A stretch of 64,000 nucleotides of DNA from Bacillus spongiae (GCF_037120725.1 NZ_JBBAXC010000002.1:1-64000); one strand, 5' to 3'. Positions 34,865-45,702 are shown, counted from the stretch's first letter. The notes: a model not told the origin generated them from the sequence alone. Numbers and translations: made by a program.

Positions 34865-35083
34865 GTGAGTTTATAGACGTTGCCAATAATATTTCCTAAG
34901 GGCTGAATAGAGCGAAGCATATTAGCTACCAATTATTCGATTTGAAAGAGAGTAAAAAAAAATTGTATACTAATACAATCACGTCTATGAGACTGAAGTT
35001 GTTTAACAAGATTCACTAATGATAAAATAAAAATGTGAATGAATGGGAATTAGGAAAAGAAAATAGTTTTGTGAGGTTTTAGA

Positions 35084-36556
35084 ATGGATACAGTTAAATT
35101 ATTGTCGAATCTAAAAGTGAAAAAAGTGTATGGAGAGCTTCCGAAGGAAATACATACTATTACGCTTGATTCAAGAAAAGTAACAGAGAACTCGATGTTT
35201 ATTTGCACAAAAGGTTTTACAGTGGACGGTCACGACTTTGCCCAAATGGCTATTGAAAAAGGGGCATCCGTGATTTTAGCAGAAAAAAAGCTGGATATAG
35301 ATGATTCAAAAGCAAGTCTAGTGGTAGTAAAAGATACCTTTAAAGCAATGGCCCTTTTAGTAAATGCATTTTATGATGCACCTTCTATGAAAATGAATGT
35401 TATGGGCGTAACAGGTACCAATGGAAAGACCACCGTTACTAATTTAATCCATTCACTTCTTCAATTGCATGGAGAATCTTCTGGAGTAGCGGGGACAATA
35501 GGGTTTGACTTGAATGGGAAAAAATTCCCTAGCAATAATACGACGAGTGATATTTTAACCACTCAAAGAATACTAGCAGAAGCAAATGAGCTTAACATTG
35601 AAAATATGATTCTTGAAGTTTCCTCACATGGATTGGCGTTAGGGAGACTTTGGGGAATAGATTTTGATATTGTTACATTCACTAATTTGTCTCATGATCA
35701 TTTAGATTACCATGAAAGTATGGAGCATTATGGTTATGCAAAAGGGTTACTATTTGCTCAGCTTGGTCAAGATTTAACTAGGCCCAAGTATGCAATATTG
35801 AATAGCGATGAGGAATGGTATGATCGATACCGTACGTTAACAGCTCATGAGGTGATCTCTTATGGAATTGAAAATAGAGCGGACTTTCAAGCTGAAAATA
35901 TTATGTATCATCAAGATTTAACAACATTTGAATTACTGTCACCCGAAGGGAAATTCCATGTCGAAATGAACCTTCTTGGTGAGTTTAATGTATATAATAT
36001 TTTAGCAGCGATTGCATCACTTTATGCCAAAGGGATGCCAGTTAGTACGGTTGTTTCATTAATTAAAATGCTAACTCCCGTAAGTGGGCGTATGGAAAAA
36101 GTGGAAACAAAGGCACCTGTTTCTATTTATATTGATTATGCACATACACCGGATGCGATTGAAAAGTCTATTCAATCTGTTCTGCCTTTTAAGAAGAATA
36201 AGATTATCTTTTTAGTTGGAACGGGAGGAAATCGTGATAAATCAAAACGGCCGGCCATGGCAGAAAAAGCGTCAGCTGCTGATTATGTGATTTTGACGAC
36301 AGATGATCCACGCTATGAGGAATACGATAGTATTGTGAATGATTTAGCAGTAGGCATGCAGCATGATCAATATGCACTCATTGGTGATCGAGCAGAAGCG
36401 GTTAGGCATGCGATTGAAGTTGCCGAAGAAGGAGACGTTATTATTTTTGCTGGGAAAGGTCACGAAGATTACCAAATTATCGAGGATACAAAATACCCTC
36501 ATAGTGATCGTGATATTGCATTAAGTCAATGTGAACGGAAATTTGGTATTGTATAA
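35084..36556 (+). CDS. murE: MurE-type UDP-MurNAc-tripeptide ligase, outside the dcw cluster
   Basis: ATP-dependent ligase adding the third residue of the peptidoglycan stem peptide, 490 residues. Seen: P loop GVTGTNGKTTV, the central LEVSSHGLALGRL with FTNLSHDHLDYH, and the C-terminal GTGGNRDKSKRPAMA. The residue-selecting motif reads TTDDPRYE: meso-DAP enzymes usually have DNPR and lysine enzymes D(D/N)P(N/A), so this keeps the DAP-type Arg with Asp in place of Asn. It is a single gene with its own terminator, far from murF/mraY, so it is likely a second MurE. It may serve another stage or muropeptide recycling. Confidence 0.88.
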   Translation: MDTVKLLSNLKVKKVYGELPKEIHTITLDSRKVTENSMFICTKGFTVDGHDFAQMAIEKGASVILAEKKLDIDDSKASLVVVKDTFKAMALLVNAFYDAPSMKMNVMGVTGTNGKTTVTNLIHSLLQLHGESSGVAGTIGFDLNGKKFPSNNTTSDILTTQRILAEANELNIENMILEVSSHGLALGRLWGIDFDIVTFTNLSHDHLDYHESMEHYGYAKGLLFAQLGQDLTRPKYAILNSDEEWYDRYRTLTAHEVISYGIENRADFQAENIMYHQDLTTFELLSPEGKFHVEMNLLGEFNVYNILAAIASLYAKGMPVSTVVSLIKMLTPVSGRMEKVETKAPVSIYIDYAHTPDAIEKSIQSVLPFKKNKIIFLVGTGGNRDKSKRPAMAEKASAADYVILTTDDPRYEEYDSIVNDLAVGMQHDQYALIGDRAEAVRHAIEVAEEGDVIIFAGKGHEDYQIIEDTKYPHSDRDIALSQCERKFGIV

Positions 36557-36560
36557 AATA

Positions 36561-36590
36561 AAAAAAAGAACTCAATTGAGTTCTTTTTTT
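36561..36590. terminator. Bidirectional terminator, 30-bp palindrome
   Basis: AGAACTCAA and TTGAGTTCT flanked by seven A and seven T, between the convergent murE and exporter genes. Confidence 0.85.
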
Positions 36591-36641
36591 TGATTTAGGA
36601 GCCTTCCTTTGATTTCTAAAAAAAGCATTGAAAACATTGTT

Positions 36642-37709
36642 TTACTTATGGATAGCTTGATGAGCCGGTATGGTTATTTCTGTCGGGGACTTAGTTTGCT
36701 CGAGTTCCTCAATTAATTCTTGAATAGACAATAGCTCATAAAGAATAACCGCTTCAGGAGAAAACAAGGATGTATATTCACTAGGTTTCTGCTGGTATTG
36801 TGGAGAATTTAAATGCCAAAACTCTTCTGCTATTTTTCTCATTAAGCTGTAATGCTCAGATGTAAAAGAAACAGAAGGGTTCATTAGCGTTTCTGCAAGA
36901 GAAGAAGAAGCTTTTTGAATTAATGAATGCTGTTTTTCTGACCATAAAATATTTTTTTCCTCTAAATAAACTAAATTACCAACATGATACAATATTTGTC
37001 TTAAGATGAGCAGCTTTTGCTGTTTAGATTGAAAAAATTTTAACTCTGCTTTTGAGTGCCGATGAAACTTCCATTCTTCCCGCTGATAGTGGCAAAGGAT
37101 TTCCGTGCGGTCAATTTCTTTTCGGATTCTTTGAAATAAGCGTTCTGTTGTTGGATTGCGAGTATTTTCAAGGAGGACACTCTGCATTCTTTTTTGGAAA
37201 AGGTCCCCGGTTTGTACAAATAAACTGTTTAAATTGGTGCTAATTTTATTTGAATAGTGAGGCGGCATGACTAAGAAGTTAACAAGTGAAGATACGATTA
37301 ATCCAATTGATGTCGTTCCTAATCTTGTAACGTATGATGCGACATAATGGTCTTGCGTTGTCGGAATCATGGCAATGGCTGTTAAGGTGGCCACAAGCAT
37401 TCCATCATCTAAACGAAGCTTATGAGTCAATAATATTGTGGCAACGGCAGCAAATGCATAGGTAATGGGAACATCCCCTAATAAATATGTAAATAATAGT
37501 GCAAAGCCTGCGCCAATCGCTGAAGCTGGAAAGCGAACGAGGCCTTTTCGAATTGAATCAACAGCGGTGGGCTCAATCGTTACGATGGCGGTTATTACGG
37601 CAAATACAGCGGGTAAATTGAGCCATTGACAGATTAATGCCGTTAGAAAGACGGCAATACCTGTTTTAACGATTCTCCCTCCAAATAATCTATATTTTTT
37701 TAAATTCAT
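36642..37709 (-). CDS. Aromatic acid exporter-family membrane protein (DUF939)
   Basis: 355 residues. The N-terminal half has about five or six membrane segments typical of the ArAE/FUSC group (VFAVITAIVTIEPTAVDSIR, then KGLVRFPASAIGAGFALLF), and the C-terminal half is a cytosolic helical domain. The family is thought to export aromatic or hydroxylated acids; no substrate can be assigned. The start ATG 37709 is followed by the basic NLKKYRLFGGR. It is convergent with murE, with a shared terminator. Confidence 0.82.
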   Translation of the reverse strand: MNLKKYRLFGGRIVKTGIAVFLTALICQWLNLPAVFAVITAIVTIEPTAVDSIRKGLVRFPASAIGAGFALLFTYLLGDVPITYAFAAVATILLTHKLRLDDGMLVATLTAIAMIPTTQDHYVASYVTRLGTTSIGLIVSSLVNFLVMPPHYSNKISTNLNSLFVQTGDLFQKRMQSVLLENTRNPTTERLFQRIRKEIDRTEILCHYQREEWKFHRHSKAELKFFQSKQQKLLILRQILYHVGNLVYLEEKNILWSEKQHSLIQKASSSLAETLMNPSVSFTSEHYSLMRKIAEEFWHLNSPQYQQKPSEYTSLFSPEAVILYELLSIQELIEELEQTKSPTEITIPAHQAIHK

Positions 37710-37770
37710 TATAATCTCTCCAAATAATTCAAGTACCTTACTTAATATTTTAGCTTTTTTTAAACCAAAA

Positions 37771-37800
37771 AAAAAGAGACCTCAAGTGACAACTTGAGGT
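37771..37800 (-). terminator. Terminator of nupC
   Basis: ACCTCAAGT (37779-37787) pairs with ACTTGAGGT (37792-37800); on the minus strand T-rich DNA follows. Confidence 0.75.
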
Positions 37801-37815
37801 ATTTTTACGATGGCT

Positions 37816-39033
37816 TTATATGAGCATTCCTGCTATTGCAGCACTCAAGAGGGAGGCGAGAGCACCCGCAAGGATAGCTCGTAGCCCTAATCGAGCGATA
37901 TCTCCTCTACGTTCTGGAGCAAGATTCCCTAGTCCGCCAAGAAGTATTCCTAATGAAGATAGGTTAGCGAACCCACAAAGCGCAAATGAAACAATCGCAA
38001 CTGTTTTTGGAGTAAGAGTGTCAAGGACTTCCGAAAAACTAGAATAAGCAACAAACTCGTTTATAATTAATTTTTGACCGATAAAGTTTCCTGCTTGGAC
38101 CGCTTCTTCCCAAGGGACACCAATGGCAAACGCTAGTGGTGCAAATATATATCCGAGGATCAGTTCTAATGATAAATTATCAAAGCCAACAAACCCTCCT
38201 AAAAATTCTAATAACCCGTTTATTAGTGCAACTAGAGCGATAAAGGCTAATAACATAGCTCCAATATTTAGGGCAAGCTGTAAACCGACACCAGCTCCAC
38301 GAGCTGCAGCGTCGATGACATTGGCCGACTCTGAATCAATTTCCATTTCAAAATCTTTCGGTTCAGGAGTATCATCTACTTCTGGAACGAATATTTTGGC
38401 CATAACGAGCCCTGCGGGAGCAGCCATAAAGCTCGCTGCTAATAAGAATTCTAGCGGAACACCTAATAGTGAATACCCAATTAAAACAGAACCAGCAACA
38501 GAAGCAAGTCCTCCTGTCATAATGGCAAATAACTCGGATTCTGTCATTTTGTTTAAGTATGGCCTAACCACTAAAGGTGCTTCTGTTTGACCGACAAAAA
38601 TATTGGCCGCAGCTGACATCGATTCTGCCTTTCTCGTACCTAATAGCCAAGATAAAGCACCTCCAATGATGAGGATAAATACTTGCATAATTCGGAGGTA
38701 ATAAAGAACAGATATTAACGCAGAGAAGAAAATAACTACAGGCAAAACATCAAAAGCAAAGATGAAAAAGATATTTGTTTCATCTCCATACAATCCACCA
38801 AATAAGAACTTTGCACCAGCATCAGAGTATCCAATAATCTTATTTACTACATTGGTTAAATAGTCTAATGCCGTTTTTCCGAAAGTAGTCTTTAAGACAA
38901 GAAACGCAAACAATAGTTGAATTGCAAGCCCTCCGAGTACAGTTCTAAAATTAACCTTTGTTTTATGTGCTGAAAAAATATAGGCGATGATTAATACTGT
39001 AAGGATGCCGATAATACCCCATAAAAATTGCAA
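37816..39033 (-). CDS. nupC: NupC-family concentrative nucleoside transporter
   Basis: Cation-coupled importer of nucleosides, 405 residues, about ten membrane segments with two re-entrant loops. Family marks: ANIFVGQTEAPLVVRPYLNK (about residue 149), the GLASVAGSVLIGYSLLGV loop, GVPWEEAVQAGNFIGQKLI and the C-terminal CGFANLSSLGILLGGLG. Which nucleosides it takes cannot be told. I looked for a purine riboswitch in the 157 bases upstream and saw none. Confidence 0.92.
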   Translation of the reverse strand: MQFLWGIIGILTVLIIAYIFSAHKTKVNFRTVLGGLAIQLLFAFLVLKTTFGKTALDYLTNVVNKIIGYSDAGAKFLFGGLYGDETNIFFIFAFDVLPVVIFFSALISVLYYLRIMQVFILIIGGALSWLLGTRKAESMSAAANIFVGQTEAPLVVRPYLNKMTESELFAIMTGGLASVAGSVLIGYSLLGVPLEFLLAASFMAAPAGLVMAKIFVPEVDDTPEPKDFEMEIDSESANVIDAAARGAGVGLQLALNIGAMLLAFIALVALINGLLEFLGGFVGFDNLSLELILGYIFAPLAFAIGVPWEEAVQAGNFIGQKLIINEFVAYSSFSEVLDTLTPKTVAIVSFALCGFANLSSLGILLGGLGNLAPERRGDIARLGLRAILAGALASLLSAAIAGMLI

Positions 39034-39190
39034 TTTAATTCACCTCTTCAAATTTTTCTTGATGTCATTCGTTAATTCCATTACAATGCATTCGTATCAT
39101 AAACGATTGCATTAGAATAAGTGTTGTCTTGTATTTCAAAGATAGTATGTACTATATTGTTAATATCATTCAGAAAAAAGAGGTGCTTTA

Positions 39191-39436
39191 ATGAAAGTTA
39201 GAAAGAGTCTAATTCAAGAAATAGAAACGAAAGTTTTTTTGTATGAAAATAAAAAGGAAGAGTACATTTTAGTCGCGGTACCTTCCTTAGAATGGTCTTT
39301 TTCTTTTACATACGAGAAATTTGGCGAAAGACTAATAGATGAAATGACGCTTTCGTTACAAAAGGTAACGAAGCTAACTGAGGAAGAATGTGAAGTGTTG
39401 GCACTGAAAATTGATCAATGGACGAAGGAAATGTAA
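39191..39436 (+). CDS. Small conserved-looking protein, possibly YueH family
   Basis: 81 residues, soluble, mixed alpha/beta: KVFLYENKKEEYILVAVPSL, EWSFSFTYEKFGE, then a helical end LTEEECEVLALKIDQWTKEM. I think it belongs to the YueH-like group of bacilli, but this is from memory and uncertain. ATG 39191 follows AAAGAGGTG. It is monocistronic, divergent from nupC. Confidence 0.6.
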   Translation: MKVRKSLIQEIETKVFLYENKKEEYILVAVPSLEWSFSFTYEKFGERLIDEMTLSLQKVTKLTEEECEVLALKIDQWTKEM

Positions 39437-39626
39437 TAATTGAAGCCGGATATTAAATAGGTTGCAATGAATAACTTCTATTGTTAGAGTTTTTCTAGAA
39501 GTTATAGATTTCCTGTTTTTTAAAACTGTCTTGAATGTCTATCATAGAAAGACTATGATAGAAAACGGTACGATCATCATATATAGGCAATGGCTATTTT
39601 TTCAATAGAAGGGGATTTAAACAATT

Positions 39627-41204
39627 ATGACAAAAAGTTTAGAACAAGAGGTTCTTTCAAGAAGAACCTTTGCTATTATATCTCACCCTGATGCCGGGAA
39701 AACAACACTTACGGAACAACTCCTCTTGTTTGGAGGAGCAATTCGGTCAGCAGGTACAGTAAAAGGAAAGAAAACAGGAAAGTTTGCCACATCCGACTGG
39801 ATGGAAATTGAAAAGCAACGGGGGATTTCCGTTACATCTTCTGTCATGCAATTTGATTATGATGGATTTCGAGTAAATATACTTGATACACCAGGACATC
39901 AGGATTTTAGTGAGGATACTTATCGAACGTTAATGGCTGTTGATAGCGCTGTGATGATCATTGATTCTGCAAAAGGGATTGAACCCCAAACGTTGAAATT
40001 GTTTAAGGTTTGTCGAATGCGTGGAATTCCAATATTTACGTTTATAAATAAATTGGATAGACAAGGACGTGAACCACTCGAGCTGTTAGAAGAACTTGAG
40101 GAAGTATTAGGAATTGAATCTTATCCAATGAATTGGCCCATCGGTATGGGAAAAGAATTTTTAGGGGTTTATGATCGTCATTATAATCGAATCGAATATT
40201 TTAAAAATCAAGAAGATAAAATGTCTACGTATGTTCAGCTTAATCAAGACGGAGAAATTGAAGGAGATCATGAAATAAAGCAATCTTCTTTATATGATCA
40301 AGCGTTGGAAGAAATATTATTACTAAATGAAGCAGGAAATAGTTTTTCTGAAGAAAAAGTGAAAAATGGAGAATTAACGCCAGTATTTTTTGGTAGTGCC
40401 TTAACTAATTTTGGTGTTCAGACGTTCTTAGAAACGTATTTGCAGTTCGCGCCACCACCTCAGCCAAGAAAAACAGCGGATAGTGTTGTAGAACCTACCC
40501 AAGAAGCATTTTCTGGATTTATCTTTAAAATTCAAGCAAATATGAATCCAGCTCACCGAGACCGGATTGCCTTTGTAAGAATTTGTTCTGGTCAGTTCGA
40601 TCGAGGGATGAGTGTTACTCTTGCTCGAACGGGGAAACAGATGAAGCTTTCACAATCTACTCAATTTTTAGCGGATGACCGTAGTACAGTGAATGAAGCG
40701 GTAAGCGGAGATATAATTGGTCTTTATGATACTGGAACCTATCAAATAGGAGACACGATTGTATCAGGAAAAAATCGCTTTGAATATGAAAAGCTCCCTC
40801 AATTCACTCCAGAGATTTTTGTGAAGGTATCCGCGAAAAATGTCATGAAGCAAAAAAGTTTTTATAAAGGAATCGACCAATTAGTGCAAGAGGGGGCGAT
40901 TCAGTACTATAAAACGCTTCGAACCGAGGACATTATTCTCGGGGCTGTAGGGCAACTTCAGTTTGAAGTATTTGAACATAGGATGAAAAATGAATATAAT
41001 GCCGATGTAATTATGGAAAATATCGGAACGAAAATTGCGCGGTGGATAGAAAATGAAGAGGAAGTAAAGGAAACTATGTCTAGTTCTAGAAGTCTTCTTG
41101 TGAAAGATCGGTACGGTAGACTTGTCTTTTTATTTGAAAACGAATTTTCGACACGTTGGTTCCAAGATAAAAATCCAACGATTAGATTATATAGCTTAAT
41201 GTAG
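39627..41204 (+). CDS. prfC: Peptide chain release factor 3 (RF3)
   Basis: Translational GTPase that removes RF1/RF2 from the ribosome, 525 residues. GTPase motifs: G1 [11 protein letters not shown]2 RGISVTSS, G3 [15 protein letters not shown]4 NKLDRQGR. The RF3-specific insert [20 protein letters not shown] follows G1. Domains II and III continue to a C-terminal end [22 protein letters not shown] 39627 follows AGAAGGGGA. It is monocistronic. Confidence 0.95.
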   Translation: MTKSLEQEVLSRRTFAIISHPDAGKTTLTEQLLLFGGAIRSAGTVKGKKTGKFATSDWMEIEKQRGISVTSSVMQFDYDGFRVNILDTPGHQDFSEDTYRTLMAVDSAVMIIDSAKGIEPQTLKLFKVCRMRGIPIFTFINKLDRQGREPLELLEELEEVLGIESYPMNWPIGMGKEFLGVYDRHYNRIEYFKNQEDKMSTYVQLNQDGEIEGDHEIKQSSLYDQALEEILLLNEAGNSFSEEKVKNGELTPVFFGSALTNFGVQTFLETYLQFAPPPQPRKTADSVVEPTQEAFSGFIFKIQANMNPAHRDRIAFVRICSGQFDRGMSVTLARTGKQMKLSQSTQFLADDRSTVNEAVSGDIIGLYDTGTYQIGDTIVSGKNRFEYEKLPQFTPEIFVKVSAKNVMKQKSFYKGIDQLVQEGAIQYYKTLRTEDIILGAVGQLQFEVFEHRMKNEYNADVIMENIGTKIARWIENEEEVKETMSSSRSLLVKDRYGRLVFLFENEFSTRWFQDKNPTIRLYSLM

Positions 41205-41271
41205 AGGTGTTAATGTAAAGGAATTCCTTTGAATCGACCTTTTACAGCTAAAGAATATTGACATTTAAAAC

Positions 41272-41300
41272 AAAAAATCGGCATTTGCCGATTTTTTTTT
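41272..41300 (+). terminator. Terminator of prfC
   Basis: AAAAAATCGGC and GCCGATTTTTT with a four-base loop and further T. Confidence 0.85.
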
Positions 41301-41437
41301 GAGTAAAGATGCTTTTGCGTTGTGATACTAATTGGTAGTATTAAAAGAAAAGATCATCTTGAACTCTACAAAAGGCATAATGAGTTACATTATCGTTCAA
41401 TGATTGTAGGAAAAGAAAAAACATGGAAGGAGATGGA

Positions 41438-44400
41438 TTGTTGATTAGTTCCTTTTCAATTAGAAGACCAGTTTTCACCTTAGTAACAATGTTCATTATT
41501 TTGATTCTTGGTGGGGTCTCATTACTGAGAATTCCACTAAAGTTAATTCCGGATATCAGCCCTCCTGTTGGAGTTGTTGTAGCCACATATCCTGGAGCGA
41601 GCCCTGTTGAGGTTGTTGAAAAATTAACTAAACCTTTAGAAGCTAATTTAGCGACGCTTCCTGGGATTAAAAATGTTACTTCAACTTCTCAAGAAGGGAC
41701 TAATTTAATTTTAATGGAATTCTCCTGGGACACTTCTATCGATGATATTCAAAATGAGGTGCTTCAAAGGATTGATCAAACACCGCTTCCTGAAGATGCG
41801 AATAAGCCTAGATTCTTAAAATTTGACCCTTCTCAATTTCCAATTATTCAGGTTTCTCTACAAGGCTTAGAAAGTGAAGTGGAGTTAAAAGAATTAGCGG
41901 AGGCGCTAGAACAGGAATTAACAAGAGTAAAAGGTGTTGCTAGCGTAAATATGTCAGGAACTCTTGTGGAAGAAATCCGCATTGAATTAAATCAAGATGA
42001 ATTAAAGAAATACTCTTTATCGCAAAGTGATGTCGTAAATCTTATTGCTGCCAATAATATATCTATGCCAGGTAATACAATTGAAGCGGAAGGAAAATCA
42101 CTAACAACTCGAGTACTGAGTACTTTAACGAGCTTAGAGGAGATTAAGCAACTCACCATCGTTCAAAATCCTGTTACGAATGAAAAAATATCACTCTCCG
42201 ATATTGCAAATGTACAACAGCAACAACAAGAAGTGAATTCCATTACTCGAGCAAATGGAGAACCTTCTGTCTTGTTAAGTGTATTACAAGAATCAGATGC
42301 CAATACTGCTAGTGTTTCTACAGCGTTTCAGGCGGAATTAGCAAAATTATTAGAAAAAGAGAAATATGAAGGTATACAATCAGACGTTTTGTTTGATCAA
42401 GGGAAGTACATACAAGACGCAATGGGCAACATATCAAATGCCCTTATTTTAGGTGGGGCATTTGCGATGCTCGTATTATTTTTCTTTTTGCGAAATGTGA
42501 AAAGTCCATTAATTATTGGTATAGCCATTCCTTATTCTGTCATTGTCACTTTTGTTTTAATGTATTTTGCTAAATTCTCATTAAATATAATGACGTTGGG
42601 TGCATTAGCGCTAGGAATTGGAATGCTCGTGGATAATGCGATAGTTGTCATTGAAAATATATATCGCCACTTATCACTCGGTAAAGGTCCAAAACAAGCT
42701 GCACTAGATGGAGCGAAAGAAGTGGGTTCAGCCATTACTGCCTCTACATTAACTACTGTAGCAGTATTTGTTCCTGTTGTATTTATTACAGGTCTTATTG
42801 GCGAACTCTTCACTGAATTTGCCTTAACTATTTCTTTTAGCTTAATTGCTTCACTCGTGGTTGCATTGACGGTCATTCCGATGCTTGCTAGCAGGTGGTT
42901 AAAGCCAGTAAATAGGCAGGAAGAAGCGAAAGTAAGAAGAAGAAAGAAGTCGAAATGGTTCGAAAAAAGTATTCATTGGACATTAAGGCATCGTTTAGTT
43001 GTGATTGTTAGTACACTATTGTTGTTAGGTATAGGGGCTTACGGCTTAACGACTGTTGGAACACAATTTCTTCCTGCAACAGATGAAGGTTACTTTACAA
43101 TGCAAGTAGAGCTTGAGAATGGCTCAACCTTTACCGAGACGGAAAAGGTTGTACAAAATCTAGAAAATCAACTTGCAGAGGAAGACTTAGTTGAATTGTA
43201 TGTCAGTTTAATTGGAACGACTCAGGAGGCATCCTTTAGAGGTTCTAGTCAACAAAATGTAGCTGAGATTTATGTTAAGTTAATCAGTCTAGATGAACGA
43301 AATCAATCGATTTTCTCTTTCGTCGATGAGGTCAAGCCAAAACTAGAGCAAGTGGCAGATGGAGCCCAATTATCATTTAATCTACAATCTACCTCAGGAT
43401 CAGCTCCACAAACATTGACCTTTACCGTTCAAGATACAAGTAAAGAACGTTTAGACAAAGCGGTTAACTCTTTACAAGCCGGAATGGAAGAAATTCAAGA
43501 TGTGACGGATGTATCAATCGATGTTATGGAAACAGTGAAAGAGGTTCAAATGGTCGTTGATCGGGAAAAAGCATTACAGTTCGGAATGTTCCCCGCCACG
43601 GTGGCATCAGAAGTAAATAATATTACAAGAGGTGTACAAGTAACACAAATTATTTCTAATACGTCTGACGTATATCCCGTGTTCATTCAATATGATAAAG
43701 ATATTACGTCAAGCATCGATTCTTTAAAAAATTTATCGTTAAAAACACCACAGGGCACATATGTGAAATTGGATGATATCGTAGAAATTAAAGAAGCTAC
43801 AGGACCAGTTAGAGTCCAGCGTATTAATCAACAAAATGCTGTCCAATTTACCGTAAACTATTTATCTGATACAAATTTAGGAGAGATATCAAAACTAGTC
43901 GATGAGAAAATAAAGGAATTAAATTTATCAAATGAAACAGAAATTAATTTTAGTGGTGATCGAGAATTATTTGAAGATTCAATAGACGATATGATCATGG
44001 CGATAGTGTTAGCTATCCTATTAATTTATTTAGTAATGGCTGCTCAATTTGAGTCATTAAAATATCCATTAGTCATCATGATAACTGTGCCATTGATGGT
44101 AATTGGAGTGGCAATTGCTTTAACGATTACCAAAACTCCAATTAGTATTTCTGCTGTTATTGGTCTTTTAGTTTTAGCAGGTATCGTCGTTAATAATGCG
44201 ATAGTGTTGGTTGATTATATAAATCAGCAAAAAGAAAAAGGGCTTTCATCTTATGACGCTATCGTTATATCTGTTAAAAATCGAGTTCGACCTATATTAA
44301 TGACGGCATTAACGACCATATTAGGGTTACTTCCACTAGCATTAGGGTTAGGAGAGGGTACTGAGATCAATCAACCGATGGGGATTAGCGTAATTGGAGG

Positions 44401-44494
44401 ATTAATTAGTTCAACATTTTTGACGTTATTTCTCATTCCTATAGTGTATAGTCTATTTGATAAGGAGACTCGGCGAAAGAAAAAAGAAATATGA
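41438..44494 (+). CDS. swrC: SwrC-like RND efflux permease
   Basis: HAE-family RND transporter, about 1018 residues with twelve membrane segments and two large outer loops. It resembles B. subtilis SwrC, which exports surfactin and related compounds and is needed for swarming. Marks: IRRPVFTLVTMF at the start, PVGVVVATYPGASPVEVVE, the intramembrane proton-relay motif GIGMLVDNAIVVIENIYRH (LVDN where AcrB has LVDD), and QFESLKYPLVIMITVPLMV. The start is probably TTG 41438 or TTG 41441, six to nine bases behind AAGGAGA; the ATG 41423 overlaps that site. No TolC-like or adaptor gene is present, as usual in Firmicutes. Confidence 0.9.
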   Translation: MLISSFSIRRPVFTLVTMFIILILGGVSLLRIPLKLIPDISPPVGVVVATYPGASPVEVVEKLTKPLEANLATLPGIKNVTSTSQEGTNLILMEFSWDTSIDDIQNEVLQRIDQTPLPEDANKPRFLKFDPSQFPIIQVSLQGLESEVELKELAEALEQELTRVKGVASVNMSGTLVEEIRIELNQDELKKYSLSQSDVVNLIAANNISMPGNTIEAEGKSLTTRVLSTLTSLEEIKQLTIVQNPVTNEKISLSDIANVQQQQQEVNSITRANGEPSVLLSVLQESDANTASVSTAFQAELAKLLEKEKYEGIQSDVLFDQGKYIQDAMGNISNALILGGAFAMLVLFFFLRNVKSPLIIGIAIPYSVIVTFVLMYFAKFSLNIMTLGALALGIGMLVDNAIVVIENIYRHLSLGKGPKQAALDGAKEVGSAITASTLTTVAVFVPVVFITGLIGELFTEFALTISFSLIASLVVALTVIPMLASRWLKPVNRQEEAKVRRRKKSKWFEKSIHWTLRHRLVVIVSTLLLLGIGAYGLTTVGTQFLPATDEGYFTMQVELENGSTFTETEKVVQNLENQLAEEDLVELYVSLIGTTQEASFRGSSQQNVAEIYVKLISLDERNQSIFSFVDEVKPKLEQVADGAQLSFNLQSTSGSAPQTLTFTVQDTSKERLDKAVNSLQAGMEEIQDVTDVSIDVMETVKEVQMVVDREKALQFGMFPATVASEVNNITRGVQVTQIISNTSDVYPVFIQYDKDITSSIDSLKNLSLKTPQGTYVKLDDIVEIKEATGPVRVQRINQQNAVQFTVNYLSDTNLGEISKLVDEKIKELNLSNETEINFSGDRELFEDSIDDMIMAIVLAILLIYLVMAAQFESLKYPLVIMITVPLMVIGVAIALTITKTPISISAVIGLLVLAGIVVNNAIVLVDYINQQKEKGLSSYDAIVISVKNRVRPILMTALTTILGLLPLALGLGEGTEINQPMGISVIGGLISSTFLTLFLIPIVYSLFDKETRRKKKEI

Positions 44495-44604
44495 ATAAAA
44501 TATGAGAGAAATGATCACTAAAGGTCATTTCTTTTTATTTTAAATAACAGAAAGTTCAAAAAATTTTATATAATAGAGTTAATAATGGAAAAGGAAGTGA
44601 AATT

Positions 44605-45702
44605 ATGCAAAAAGATTGTTATTTCATAACAGGTTTTCCAGGTTTTTTGAGTACGCAGCTTATGAAAGAGCTATTAGTAAAGAAAAAAGACTCTGAGTTT
44701 TTTGTTGTTTGCATCCCAACTATGGTTGAAACAGCATATAAATCTAAGCAATTTCTCATGCAAGAAACGGGGGCGACGTCTGATCAAATAACGATTATTG
44801 AAGGAGACATTACAGAGAAAAATTGTGGCATAAAAGAACCCATTGTCACAAAAATATTAAATAAAGTTACTCAAGTATGGCACTTAGCTGCTATCTATGA
44901 TTTAGCAGTATCGAGGGATATTGCCTTTAAAGTAAATGTAGAGGGTACAAAGATGGTGAATGATTTGGTGAAAAGAATCATTCAACTAAAAAGATATGTC
45001 TATTTTTCGACAGCCTATGTTGCTGGAGAACGAAAAGGACCATTGCTAGAGGAGGAGTTAATTAAGCCCACATCTTTTCATAATTATTATGAAGAAACAA
45101 AGTTTTTTGCTGAAGAATATGTTGAACAGTTAAAATCCACTATTCCAACTACAATAATAAGACCGGGAATTGTCAAAGGGCACTCACATACAGGAGAAAC
45201 GAGTAAATTTGATGGACCTTACTTTATTATGAATATGTTGGACAAGCTTCGATTTTTACCTTTTCTTCCAGCTGTTGGAGATGGCGACAGTTACCTAAAT
45301 ATTGTCCCCTTTGATTACGTGATTAAGGCATCCATTTATTTCAGTGATCAACCAACATCGATCGGGAAGACATACCATTTAACAGACCCTAATCCACACA
45401 CTGTGAGGGAAGTGTATTCAAGCATTCTTGAAGAGATGCTAAACAAAAGTCCTAAAGGGAAAGTCCCTTTATGGATGGTGAAAAATGCCTTGAAATTTAA
45501 ATCTGTAAGAAGCTACCTTGGTGTTGAAAGAGAAGCTGTAGATTATTTTTCATGGAATGGCGACTTTCGTAGCGATATTGCTCAACAAGATTTAGTGGGA
45601 AGTGGTATCGTTTGTCCTGATTTTATAGAGGGGGTTGCTAATATGGTAGCATTTTATGAACAAAATAAACAAAATAGTGATTATCATATTGCCATCCATT
45701 AA
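44605..45702 (+). CDS. NAD(P)-dependent SDR-family reductase/epimerase
   Basis: Extended short-chain dehydrogenase of the NAD-binding 4/thioester reductase type, 365 residues. The nucleotide loop is TGFPGFLS (instead of the usual TGxxGxxG), the core is VWHLAAIYDLAVSRDIAFKV followed by NVEGT, and the catalytic YxxxK is in YYEETKFFAEEY. IRPGIVKGHSHTGE marks the substrate region. The substrate is unknown; fatty acyl or polyketide-like thioesters are possible. ATG 44605 follows AAAAGGAAGTG. Confidence 0.82.
   Translation: MQKDCYFITGFPGFLSTQLMKELLVKKKDSEFFVVCIPTMVETAYKSKQFLMQETGATSDQITIIEGDITEKNCGIKEPIVTKILNKVTQVWHLAAIYDLAVSRDIAFKVNVEGTKMVNDLVKRIIQLKRYVYFSTAYVAGERKGPLLEEELIKPTSFHNYYEETKFFAEEYVEQLKSTIPTTIIRPGIVKGHSHTGETSKFDGPYFIMNMLDKLRFLPFLPAVGDGDSYLNIVPFDYVIKASIYFSDQPTSIGKTYHLTDPNPHTVREVYSSILEEMLNKSPKGKVPLWMVKNALKFKSVRSYLGVEREAVDYFSWNGDFRSDIAQQDLVGSGIVCPDFIEGVANMVAFYEQNKQNSDYHIAIH

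Noticed and set aside
37816-38590. Long plus-strand frames antisense to nupC
   Set aside because: They are Ser/Ala/Asn-rich mirror translations of a membrane protein gene; the minus-strand frame has all NupC motifs.
39034-39190. Purine riboswitch before nupC
   Set aside because: No conserved three-way-junction cores were found in the 157 bases.
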